From NCBI RefSeq assembly GCF_014356525.2, contig NC_052511.1, positions 35,121,121 to 35,185,120 on the forward strand: a DNA stretch of 64,000 nucleotides. The letters run 5' to 3'. Positions 44,768 through 54,205 of this stretch are shown piece by piece. The notes under the pieces were generated by a model that worked only from the letters and a program-made list of their open reading frames with translations, did not search any database and was not told the DNA's origin. Made by a program: the position numbers and the translations under genes. Every line of letters begins with the position of its first letter. The first letter of the stretch is position 1. Source of the DNA: Nilaparvata lugens (lineage: Eukaryota; Arthropoda; Insecta; Hemiptera; Delphacidae).

Positions 44768-46361
44768 ATGATTTCTTTTTATCACGATTGATTTATTCAA
44801 AATCAGACTCAAATTAATTTGGTACTGTTTTCTTGGTTTCTAATAACATAAGTTACTTGTTATGTGCGTTACTCTTTTTTCTTATCATGTCTGCCTCCAT
44901 TTTCCCCCATATAGTAAGTATTCTGATAAGTTCACAAACTCAATGAATAATACCGGATTTATATTCTAACTTACATGCTAGTTTGTGCCCAATGAAGTTA
45001 CTATATGGTAACAAATATGGTAATTAGCAAATTATTTAAAGCCTGGTAAATTGATTAATGATTTATTTGAGTTATTTGAGACCTTGTAAATTATTTGCCA
45101 GAAAATTAATAATTTATTTAAGTTGTTTTAAACCTGGCAAATTATTATAAACCTGGTAACAAGTATTTGAATAGCAACATAAATATATATACATCTACAT
45201 GGAATATATAATAATCATATTGTATTAAAATAATAGCCAAACAATATTGATAATTGCGAAAGGTTTATAAATAATGTGTATCATGTTACACGGGATAGTT
45301 TGTGTTCAATAAAGGTACGATACCTAGTAACAAAGGTTTAAATTGTAACATAAATAATATATACAGTACATCGACTCGGAATATATAAATAATTTTATTG
45401 CAATTTAAATAATAGTCAATTTAAAACATATTGATATTGCAAAATATTTATAAATATTATATTGATATGTACCATAATACATAGGACAGATATGTCAGTT
45501 GAAACCATGGTTTTAATCTATTATTCAAGTTTTTGTTATCTTCTCATCGAAAACTTTGTACTGCGGTGTGTTTATGTGATTATAGTAAAGTTATTTTGAT
45601 GATAAATTATCTTTAATAATATTCTGAAAACTTTTGTCCTGGAATTGTTATTGTACTGTATTGATCTTACTGTTGATCAGTGAGTTATTCCGCTACAGCT
45701 AAACTGTGCTATTCATAATGTAATTCATAAACTGTGCTATGTATAATTCATATTATAATAATTATGTATTGAAAGATGAATGATTCCTGTAATATATAGT
45801 TTCTCTAGTATTAAAATTTATTGTTTTATTATTACAAGTCTCTGATATAGAATATTCTACACATAAAATGAGAATATTATGAAGAGCTATGCAAATGAAT
45901 GCTCTTTCACAGTACCAGTGCCATTCAAGTTATGGCTCTTAGTTTTCAACTGTAGAGAAACTGAACACATAAGTAATTTCATTCTTATCTCAATTCCGTT
46001 CAACTTGCTGGCAGGTTGTTATCACTTTTGGCAGGTTGTTATTCTGTTTGAATCAATGATGCCTTGAATCTTATCTCTGAATAACTTCTGAATCTTATTG
46101 ATTATGATGATCCTTTGAATTATTCCTAATTTTGTTTTAGTGTTGTTCGTTTATTTTTTCTAGCAAATCGATCTCATTCTAATGAGAAATTGTAGCCTAT
46201 AAGTTTTCCTATATTTTCTATGAGTCTACTCTATGAGTCTTTCAGTCTTATACGGTCGGGCAGGAATTATATATATTTTTTATCTTTAATTCTTATTTTT
46301 CTTCTCAGTACTTTTCTTTTATTTTTCCCCCTTCTCCCTTTCTCTTATTGCAAATAATTTT
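44768..46361. other. spacer between ORF1 and ORF2
   Basis: About 1.6 kb of very AT-rich DNA without a gene. It has an imperfect tandem duplication of about 165 bp (45150-45310 and 45320-45490, sharing ACCTGGTAACAA, GCAACATAAATA, GGAATATATAA) and shorter GCCTGGTAAATT repeats at 45030-45150. Longer than a usual ORF1-ORF2 spacer, so it may include a later insertion or a composite of two elements. Confidence 0.55.
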
Positions 46362-49298
46362 ATGGATAGTGATTTTGAATGTATATATTTATCCTCAATT
46401 GAGGACTTTAATTTTCACTTTAAAAATAATGAGAGTATAACTTTTTTTCACATGAATATTAAAAGCATCAATAGAAATTTTGATGAATTTCTGTTATATC
46501 TGAATAATTTGGATACTAAACCGGATTTTATAATATTGTCTGAAGCATGGATCCAACCAGATGTGAATATTAATTTATATAGTATTGAAGGCTACACTAC
46601 TTTATTCTCATGTAATGATAACAGATGTGGTGGTGTTGTCCTTTATCACAAGGAGGAATTTTTATGCTGCACAGTGACTAGTGAAATTAATGGAGCCGAT
46701 TCCATTGTCATTGATTGCGTGTGTGGTAGTTCTTGTTTCACATTGGTAGGGATATATAGGTGGCATGGAGTTCCTGTCGATTGTTTCCTTACTGATTTCT
46801 GTGGTTTGTTGGAGGGCTTGCAGAGCTCTATTGTAGTATGTTTAGGTGATTTCAATATTAATGTCAATAAATCTGATCGAATTAGTGACCAATACTTTGA
46901 GATAATAGCTTCATGTGGTTTTGAAAATGTAATTGATATTGACACACGTGTGACTGACACCACTTCAACATGTATTGATCACATACTGGTTAGAGGTCTA
47001 GCTCCATCTCTTGCACGCTCTGCTGTTGTCGAGGTCTCTATAACTGATCACAGAGCTGTATGTATATCTATGCATGCTGATAGGTCTCGATCTGAGGTGG
47101 TTTCACATGAATTTCAGGAAATTAATTATGAAGAACTTACTCGTTTACTCAGTGAAGAGGATTGGTCTACTGTGTACAGAGCTCGAAACGCTGATCAGGC
47201 TTACAATTGTTTTTGTAATATTTTGAATTTGTCCATTCAGTCATCTACATCCACTAAGCTTAGGCAAAATAACCATAGACAGAGATTGTTAAAACCTTGG
47301 ATGAGCAGTGGACTTTGTGAAGCGATTGTATCAAGAGACAAGTTATACAAAAGATCTATGAATGAGCCTGACAATCGTAGGTTGAAGCTCGAATTTGTAA
47401 CTTTGAGAAACAAAATAAAAAAGTGGATCAAGAAATCAAAAGAAAGATACTACTATGGTCGATTCCAGATGGTTAGAGGAAATTCCAAAAAACAGTGGAA
47501 ATTGATTAATGAATTGATTGGAAGAGGTACAAAGAAAAGCAAATTCAATTTGATTACTGAAAATGGGATTGTTAGTGAGGATTCAAAAGTGGCTGATATG
47601 TTTAATGAATATTTTGTTTCCGCACCCAAGTCAGCTGTTCCTCCTCCTTTCCCTTCAATAGCTTTACATGACTATCACAATTCTTTCAGAGAGCCACGTT
47701 GTGAGAGATCCTTTTTCCTGCATCCAATTTCTCCTTTTGAGATAGAGAAAGTGATTTCATCCTTGAAAAAATCCAAGGCCCCAGGAATTGATTCCTCTGT
47801 CCTAGTTAAATGGATGAGCTCTTTCATTAGTCCAGTGTTAGCTTTTATTTTCAACTTGAGGATTTCTGAGGGCGCTTTTCCTAGCAAACTCAAAATTGCA
47901 AAAGTGATTCCAATTCCCAAAAAAGGTAACCGAAAATTGGTGGAGAACTATAGATCAATTTCACTTCTTTCTGTGTTTTCAATTATTTTTGAGAAGCTGA
48001 TTAAAATTCGTCTATTGAACTTTCTAAATTCATCCAATTTTTTCTCTAGTAGTCAATATGGCTTTAGGGAGGGCTTGGGAACTGAGTTGGCTCTGAGGAA
48101 ATTTGTCTCAGAAATATGTTCAAATATCAATAATAAAGAGATTAGAAGAGTATCAGGTTTGTTTCTGGACATTCGAAAAGCCTTTGATACTGTGGACCAT
48201 TCTACACTTGTCAGAAAGTTGGAGGCATCTGGAGTTCGTGGTCTGCCACTTGCTTGGTTCCGTTCATATCTTACTGGGCGTTCCCAGGCTGTAAGCATTG
48301 GCTTGAGTTCCAGCCCGCTTCTGATGATCGACTGTGGAGTTCCACAAGGCTCTGTGTTGGGACCAATTTTATTCTTGGTTTACATCAACGACCTGTATCT
48401 GGGCCCCTTCAGAGGAAGTTTTACAGTGTTTGCTGATGACACGGCACTTTCTTATGGTGCATGTTCTGATGAGGATTTGTATGATCAGATGTCAAACGAC
48501 CTGCACTTGATTTCCATGTGGTTCGGGTACAATAAATTAAGCCTGAATCTTGATAAAACCATTTATTTGAATTTTGGAATAGCCTCTTCTTTCTCACTAA
48601 CCCAACCTTTAAAGTTCCATCATGTGGGATGTACCAGTCGTGACTGTGACTGTGGTATCATCAATCAGTCAAAAAGTGTAAAGTATCTTGGCATTACTGT
48701 TGATGACAATTTGATGTGGAAAGGACAGATAGACGGCATGAAGAAGTACCTGCGTTGCTTACTGCATAGAATTTTCAGTTTGAAAAATATGTGTCCAACA
48801 TTTGTTTTGAGAGATCTTTACTTTGCTCTTGCTCAATCTCGCCTTTCTTATGGGCTGGTCTGTTGGGGAAGTACTTATATAACTCACTTAAGGCCAGTAA
48901 TGTCTCTGCAGAAGTCTCTAGTTAGAGCAATTGCTAATCAAGAGAATTTTGATTTTCTATCGTCATGCCAGGTTATGAAAATCATGCCTCTGAGGCACCT
49001 GTACGTCTTCAAGGTCCTGTCTGAATTCTATTGGTCTAGTGGAAATCAAGGGGCAACTTTGGGACATGAAACTGGAATAATGAGAACAAGGTTCACTGAT
49101 AGGTTCCCAATCCCTAGACCCAATAGCACTTTCTTTCAAAAATCTTTTTGTTTTTTGCAAGGCAGGTTTTTCAATCATGTGCCACAGGATATAGTTTATG
49201 CTAATTATCCTCTTCCTGTTTTCAAGAGAAAAATAAAGAAGGTAATTTTTGCTCTCAATATCGATGTCATTGAAAGCTGGTATCATATTCAGAGATAG
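46362..49298 (+). CDS. CR1-like retrotransposon ORF2: endonuclease plus reverse transcriptase, intact
   Basis: A 978-codon frame without interruption, close to the usual 900-1000 residues. An APE-type endonuclease occupies about residues 25-240, with Asn box HMNIKSINRN (N32), Glu box SEAW (E61), GDFNIN (D163, N165), CIDHILV (D206, H207) and ITDH (D229, H230). It nicks target DNA. The RT domain spans about 510-740: KVIPIPKKGN, YRSISLLS, SQYGFREG, FLDIRKAFDTVDH (D603), CGVPQGSVLGPILF (659-672) and FADD (690-693) hold the catalytic aspartates. A thumb and C-terminal region follows (KYLGITVDD, then YGLVCWGS). ATG 46362 leads straight into the domain, and upstream DNA is stop-rich. Stop at 49296-49298. 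All recognisable catalytic residues are present, so the enzyme could be active. Confidence 0.95.
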   Translation: MDSDFECIYLSSIEDFNFHFKNNESITFFHMNIKSINRNFDEFLLYLNNLDTKPDFIILSEAWIQPDVNINLYSIEGYTTLFSCNDNRCGGVVLYHKEEFLCCTVTSEINGADSIVIDCVCGSSCFTLVGIYRWHGVPVDCFLTDFCGLLEGLQSSIVVCLGDFNINVNKSDRISDQYFEIIASCGFENVIDIDTRVTDTTSTCIDHILVRGLAPSLARSAVVEVSITDHRAVCISMHADRSRSEVVSHEFQEINYEELTRLLSEEDWSTVYRARNADQAYNCFCNILNLSIQSSTSTKLRQNNHRQRLLKPWMSSGLCEAIVSRDKLYKRSMNEPDNRRLKLEFVTLRNKIKKWIKKSKERYYYGRFQMVRGNSKKQWKLINELIGRGTKKSKFNLITENGIVSEDSKVADMFNEYFVSAPKSAVPPPFPSIALHDYHNSFREPRCERSFFLHPISPFEIEKVISSLKKSKAPGIDSSVLVKWMSSFISPVLAFIFNLRISEGAFPSKLKIAKVIPIPKKGNRKLVENYRSISLLSVFSIIFEKLIKIRLLNFLNSSNFFSSSQYGFREGLGTELALRKFVSEICSNINNKEIRRVSGLFLDIRKAFDTVDHSTLVRKLEASGVRGLPLAWFRSYLTGRSQAVSIGLSSSPLLMIDCGVPQGSVLGPILFLVYINDLYLGPFRGSFTVFADDTALSYGACSDEDLYDQMSNDLHLISMWFGYNKLSLNLDKTIYLNFGIASSFSLTQPLKFHHVGCTSRDCDCGIINQSKSVKYLGITVDDNLMWKGQIDGMKKYLRCLLHRIFSLKNMCPTFVLRDLYFALAQSRLSYGLVCWGSTYITHLRPVMSLQKSLVRAIANQENFDFLSSCQVMKIMPLRHLYVFKVLSEFYWSSGNQGATLGHETGIMRTRFTDRFPIPRPNSTFFQKSFCFLQGRFFNHVPQDIVYANYPLPVFKRKIKKVIFALNIDVIESWYHIQR

Positions 49299-49838
49299 AT
49301 TATTCATTTATGTGAAAAACCCTTGATAAAATGTTTTAAAATTAGCATGTAAGTCATATTGAGTTATCATGCCTTTTAGTATGTATTCAGTGAGGTTCCC
49401 TGCTAATGTTCTACTGTTGTAGAAATTCAATAGGTCTAATCATTTTGAATATCCTCAAATTTTTCAATTTTAATTGTGTAGCTCCATCTCATTTTATACT
49501 TTTTTGTAGCCTATACAGTATATTTACAAAATGTTTCATCTTAGCCTAGTATAATTAGTTATGCTCTCGTTTCATATATTATTTGCTTCTTATATTCTTT
49601 TTATTTTTGTCAATATTCTAATATTCATTATATTGTTGTTGATATGATACTCCTGTGCGCGGACGGAAAATTTGTTTTCTTTGCGCTCAGTAAATTTGCC
49701 ATAATTATTATGATTTAGTTTTAAATTTTTATTGTATTATTGTTTTATTTACAATCAATATTGTGTTTCCAACAGTATGTCTGTATTTGTTTTTATGGCA
49801 AATAAAGTCTATTCTATTCTATTCTATTCTATTCTAGG
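49299..49838 (+). mobile_element. 3' UTR and (ATTCT)n tail of the CR1-like element
   Basis: The UTR ends with AATAAAGTCTATTCTATTCT, five to six ATTCT units, then TAGGAAATTA. A poly(A)-like signal plus a pentamer repeat tail fits CR1/L2-type 3' ends and sets the element border at about 49838. Confidence 0.82.
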
Positions 49839-49843
49839 AAATT

Positions 49844-50185
49844 AATGTGAAGTCCACTTTATAATGGCAGGATGGGAGAAAAACATTGCCGATCCTCTGT
49901 CTTTAAAAGACGGTAGCTGATACGGATTACAGCTTTATTTATGTAATATTGACTGTTCATTATCGTTTAAAATAATTAATTATATTCTATTATACAATGA
50001 ATTACATTTTTTAATAATCTCATGATGAAGATGGAATATTTTGTCAATTCTACATTGTTGAAAGTCGATCTGGCAACAAAGCAAAGCGAGAAAGAGATAG
50101 CGCTATCCGCTTTGTTCAATGATAGACAAGGATAGCAATGCCATAGCTAATCAAACACTGCCATTATAACGTGGACTTCACTATA
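49844..50185. mobile_element. MITE with TATAGTGAAGTCCAC ends, copy 3
   Basis: Same family as 26971-27190 but about 340 bp, with extra interior sequence. The left end is slightly degraded (AATGTGAAGTCCACTTTATA); the right end is TATAACGTGGACTTCACTAT. It abuts the retrotransposon tail. Confidence 0.8.
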
Positions 50186-50186
50186 A

Positions 50187-50187
<1 letters not shown>

Positions 50188-50275
<88 letters not shown>
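50188..50275. repeat. (TA)n microsatellite
   Basis: About 43 TA units with a single TT interruption near 50251. Confidence 0.95.
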
Positions 50276-50520
50276 AGCGAAATGGCACTCACTCACTGAC
50301 TGACTGACTGACTCACTCACTCACTCACTCACTCGCATAACTAAAAATCTACCGGACCAAAAACGTTCAAATTTGGTAGGTATGTTCAGTTGGCCCTTTA
50401 GAGGCGCACTAAGAAATCTTTTTGCAATATTTTAACTCTAAGGGTTGTTTTTAAGGGTTTAAAGTTCGTCTTTTAGCATGTATATTCTTCTTCTCCCAAT
50501 CTCTTTATTATAATTGAAAT
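50276..50520. mobile_element. repeat with CACTCACTGACTGAC start
   Basis: AGCGAAATGGCACTCACTCA, then (CTGA)n and (CTCA)n, then CTACCGGACCAAAAACGTTC and CAGTTGGCCCTTTAGAGGCG. The simple-repeat head next to (TA)n followed by complex sequence suggests a dispersed non-autonomous element. Class unknown. Confidence 0.45.
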
Positions 50521-50730
50521 TTCCATATCATATGTTACTATAGAACTATAATCTAGATAGAGTACCTCTTCGAAACAGTTGTTAACTGGTAATTAAATTA
50601 ATAATTTTGTCAGGTTGGCATTAATGTTGAGTTGACTTTGTTAGGTTGGCACCAAGTTGAAGATTTAAATGCATTTATCGCGTAAAAATTGATTGGGCAC
50701 TGCTACTTCAATCCTGGGAATATTATATTA
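50521..50730. other. non-coding
   Basis: AT-rich; contains a short direct repeat GTTAGGTTGGCA / GTCAGGTTGGCA near 50610 and 50640. Confidence 0.4.
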
Positions 50731-50914
50731 CTAGCCGTCAGGCTCGCTTCGCTCGCCATATCCGTTTAGCCAGACGTTTAGTCTGGACCCCCGATTGGAT
50801 TGTCCTAACATGATAAAAATGCAGGCGAGCGAAGCGAGCCTGCTAATCCTATTCTTGGACGATCCAGTCGGGGGTCCAGACGGATATGGCGAGCGAAGCG
50901 AGCCTGACGGCTAG
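50731..50914. mobile_element. palindromic element with Helitron-like ends on both sides
   Basis: Left end ACTAGCCGTCAGGCTCGCTT continues CGCTCGCCATATCCG. The right end is its mirror, CGGATATGGCGAGCGAAGCG then AGCCTGACGGCTAGT. Each end has a small GCTCGCTTCGCTCGC-type hairpin followed by CTAG(T), as at Helitron 3' ends. A third GCGAGCGAAGCGAGCCTG lies in the middle (50824-50841). Outer inverted repeats reach about 65 bp with one gap. Confidence 0.7.
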
Positions 50915-52006
50915 TCATTCATATTAGAGAATCCAATTTTTAGAGGATTAATTTTTTTGGAACAATAGCTCAGTGTTCAGGTAGAGCGGCCCCGTAACGT
51001 TTCTTTTACCTATTATTAAAATTCAAACTCGCCCTGCTCTGTTGCCAGATCGTCTTTTATTATTATTGTTTTTTCATAGTATAAAACCGCATATGATGAG
51101 CACAGCTCAAGCCGTGTACGACATGTCAAATAAATATATCAAGTAAATGGTTTCCCTCCACTGAGGGAAAGTTTTTCATTTTAAAAAATCATCTGCATAA
51201 CTTCTGATCTCTAGAATTTCAATGAGAACTAGCAGAGCACACGTGCTTCGCTACGAGAATTAAAAGATAAAATTATTTTTGTGATACATTTATAATCTAA
51301 ATCCGACCAAAACTGTTATAATTGTTTTTTAGATTAGGCCACAACTTGGTAGAAAATTATTGAGTCAAATCATTCAGATAATTAATTGATGTGTTGGAAG
51401 TGTTCTAGAGAAGAGTAGTCTAATTTCAGCGTATATTGTAGGATATGGGGCGGAGCTCAAGAGTCGCCCTCGACTTTATTCATTGGCAATTAATATTTCC
51501 CGTTGACAGTTATCAAAGTAGCAGTGATCATGTTATTTTTGTTTTGACAATTGAAGATTAAATTACAAATTAGGTTGATTCGGAATTTGATGACTTTGGT
51601 ATCCATGGATCTCTTGCTTATTCTGGAATTTTTGGCATAGCCTTTCGCTTACTTTTCGTTTCACTCATCCAAAAGTGTAAAAGCAGCCAACCCACTGATT
51701 CTCTCTTCCATGGAAGTCTATAGTATTTTATACAATAAATGAATAAATAAATAAAATAATAAAGTTGTATTGAGTTCCATTAATTACTGAAAAATTGTTA
51801 TTATAGGCCTATTTAATATAGGTTACCGTAGACATCTGTAGCATTTATAGAGCTTCGCTCGTTATTTATTTATTTATTTATAAACAGAACACAATTCTTT
51901 TAAATGATTGGGAAAGGACTAACAGGCACAGCCCAAAACTTTCTTCCCCGAATTTTGATTTATACACTACAGTATAACTAGTCCAAAAAGTGAGTTGTGT
52001 TCCATA
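50915..52006. other. non-coding
   Basis: 51850-51915 (GAGCTTCGCTCGTTATTTAT, then AAACAGAACACAATTC) is a fragment of the hairpin element at 25310-25400. No gene is recognised elsewhere. Confidence 0.45.
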
Positions 52007-53210
52007 TAGGGATGGGTATCGAAAGACAAAACATCGATGTTTTGAACATCGACGCATCACCGTACATTTACGGATGATACTACGAAGACTATTATACAGA
52101 GTATTTCAGAAGTAGTGTCGAACATTCTAGGGTATTGTTCCTGGATGATAGGAGACTACAAATGTTGTATTTGAAGTGTCCAAAACTCAGCGGTTATCCT
52201 TATAGCTACCATTTTCTTTTTTCACTTAGGAATTTTTATCTTAAAATTAATTTTGAATAAATAAATACTCAAAAGCATCAGAAACAATGAATGAATAGAT
52301 TTTTATTAGTATTAATAAAGTGAAAATGATACAATGTACAGTATATGATACTTTACACTTATTCTTGATAAAAATGATAAAACGGGGCGAAATCAATTTG
52401 ATTGAACCCACAACACTTCTGTTAATAAGCTTACAAAGTATTAGTTTATTATTTTGTATAGATATAACTCAATTATTTTGTAAGTTGATTGATTCATTGG
52501 TATATTTTTTCATAATCTCGAAATACTTAATAGTACAAAAAAACTTCTAAAGTGACTACAATTTTATCTGGAGCTATTGTTCCAATATTTTAACAGTTAC
52601 TAACTGGAATTACAGCAATTTTGGACTTGTGGTATTCTAGTAACAGTCTTTCGAATAATTGAAGTCAGGTTGTGACGAGAAAGATACATCAAATCTATTA
52701 TAGGTAGTTTACAAGATTTGTCATCTTCATAGTTAAGTCAGAAACCTCTCGGGATATCCTTGAAGATTCTGTCTGGAATTTCATCCTAAGCTAATTTAAG
52801 CAATCATTGTTACTCATATCGTATTCATTCAACGCCTGATAGTTTTATTTAGGTAATGGAAATGATTAAAGTTTTTTTATATTAATATCTACACTCCTTA
52901 CCTTATCTTGTAATAAGAAAAAACTATTTCTTCCTAAGAAACGAAGAATCCGACCTCTTATTTAATTCTAAATAAGTATCTAACCTTGACAAGAGCTACA
53001 GAAGTTATGTAAATCTTCAAGAGTATCCAACAGTCTCACATAAAAATACAGAGAGCCTAAATGAAAAATTCATTTTAGTTGGGAAAAACATCGGATGACC
53101 GATGTCTAGGTAAAACCATCGATGAGTGAAAAACAACGAACAGTAAACATCGATGTTTGATATTGAAACATCGATGTTTTTAAATATCGATGTATCGATA
53201 CCCATCCCTA
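52007..53210. mobile_element. hAT-like non-autonomous element
   Basis: TAGGGATGGGTATCGA on the left and TCGATACCCATCCCTA on the right are exact 16-bp inverted ends, of the type seen in hAT elements. Several ATCGATGTTTT motifs lie inside both ends (52033-52060 and 53100-53195). The AT-rich 1.2-kb interior has only short frames and no transposase. No 8-bp TSD could be seen, which weakens the hAT assignment. Confidence 0.65.
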
Positions 53211-53254
53211 CTCTAGGACCGAATTCACTAGAACGAAAACCTGATTGATCCTAG

Positions 53255-53345
53255 GGCTGGTTTCCGAGCTCGGGATTCAGCTAAGTTCTAGACTTAGAAC
53301 AGCTGGAGTCAGAAAATTGGCTTTCCGAAACGGGGCGTAGTCGCA
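53255..53345. repeat. GAGCTCGG dispersed repeat
   Basis: GGTTTCCGAGCTCGGGATTC with AACAGCTGGAGTCAG; inverted copies at 35650-35720, 40470-40540, 57640-57690 and 57720-57770. Confidence 0.7.
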
Positions 53346-53506
53346 GTCCACGTTTGAACTAGTAGTTCTGTGAACAGTAGACCTCACGCAGTATTCTCAT
53401 CCACAAGTACCTAATTGAAGCTATAGACCTTATGGAAATACAGCAATAGACTGGCTTCTCCACACATCTGTGTAATCACTTGTCAGCTGATTTATGATGA
53501 AGTAAG

Positions 53507-53767
53507 CTATTGAAAAAAATGGAACATATAGGTAACCGTGGCATCTCCCTGTCCTGGTTTAGCAGTTTCCTCTCTGAAAGGAGACAGGCAGTTTCCATAG
53601 CAGGTGTTTTGGGTGATGAAACAGATGTGGATTATGGGGTGATCCAGGGGAGTACCTAGGGCCCTCTGCTTTTCCTTATCTACATCAACAATATATCGAG
53701 ACTACAACTTAATGGGAAAATTATGTTATTTGCAGATGATACTCTTATTTTTTTGAAGGGAATATGA
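53507..53767 (+). pseudogene. reverse transcriptase fragment with a stop codon
   Basis: Translating from 53507 gives 86 codons of RT palm: SLSWFSSFLSERRQAVSIAG, then DYGVIQGST, a TAG stop at about 53657-53659, GPLLFLIYINNISRL and LFADDTLIF, with a TGA at 53765. The GVxQGS and FADD boxes place it in RT motifs of CR1/I-type non-LTR elements. It is neither copy A/B nor the adjacent minus-strand element. Both ends are cut: by the foldback arm on the left and by the tail of the minus-strand element on the right. Confidence 0.8.
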
Positions 53768-53774
53768 TGAATAA

Positions 53775-54205
53775 TATTCTCAATTCAATTTTTTTTCAAT
53801 TCAATTTATTTATTTCCATCATAAAAATACATCAATAAAACATTTACATCTCAATTCAATAACAAATATTTTCAGGAAATAAATATTCCCCCACAAAGAC
53901 TATTGGTCCGTGTGTGGGGGAAGAATTCCTATCTATAATAACTGTAAAATAAAAAATTCTGCAGAATCCTACCTTAATATTATTCTCACTTAACTATTAC
54001 AATATTGGAAATAAGTTATATAAAGAAAAATGAATATAAATTATTAATAATTTTTTTAATAAACAGAGCATGATGTCGTGGGTTTCTTTTATTATAGACT
54101 TAGTATTATGTTGGAGTACCTATCTCCTAAAGTTTTTAAATTACTTATTATAATGTTCAGAGTGCTGCATCACAGTACCAGAGTTAACAGAGTTTGAATC
54201 AGAAT
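53775..54205 (-). mobile_element. 3' UTR and tail of the minus-strand CR1-like element
   Basis: Read on the minus strand the UTR ends with GGAAATAAATAAATTGAATT and an (ATTGA)n-type tail. This gives the 3' border next to the RT fragment. Confidence 0.7.

Noticed and set aside
52007..53210. Confirmed hAT element
   Set aside because: The 16-bp ends fit, but no 8-bp TSD or transposase is visible, so it was kept only as hAT-like.
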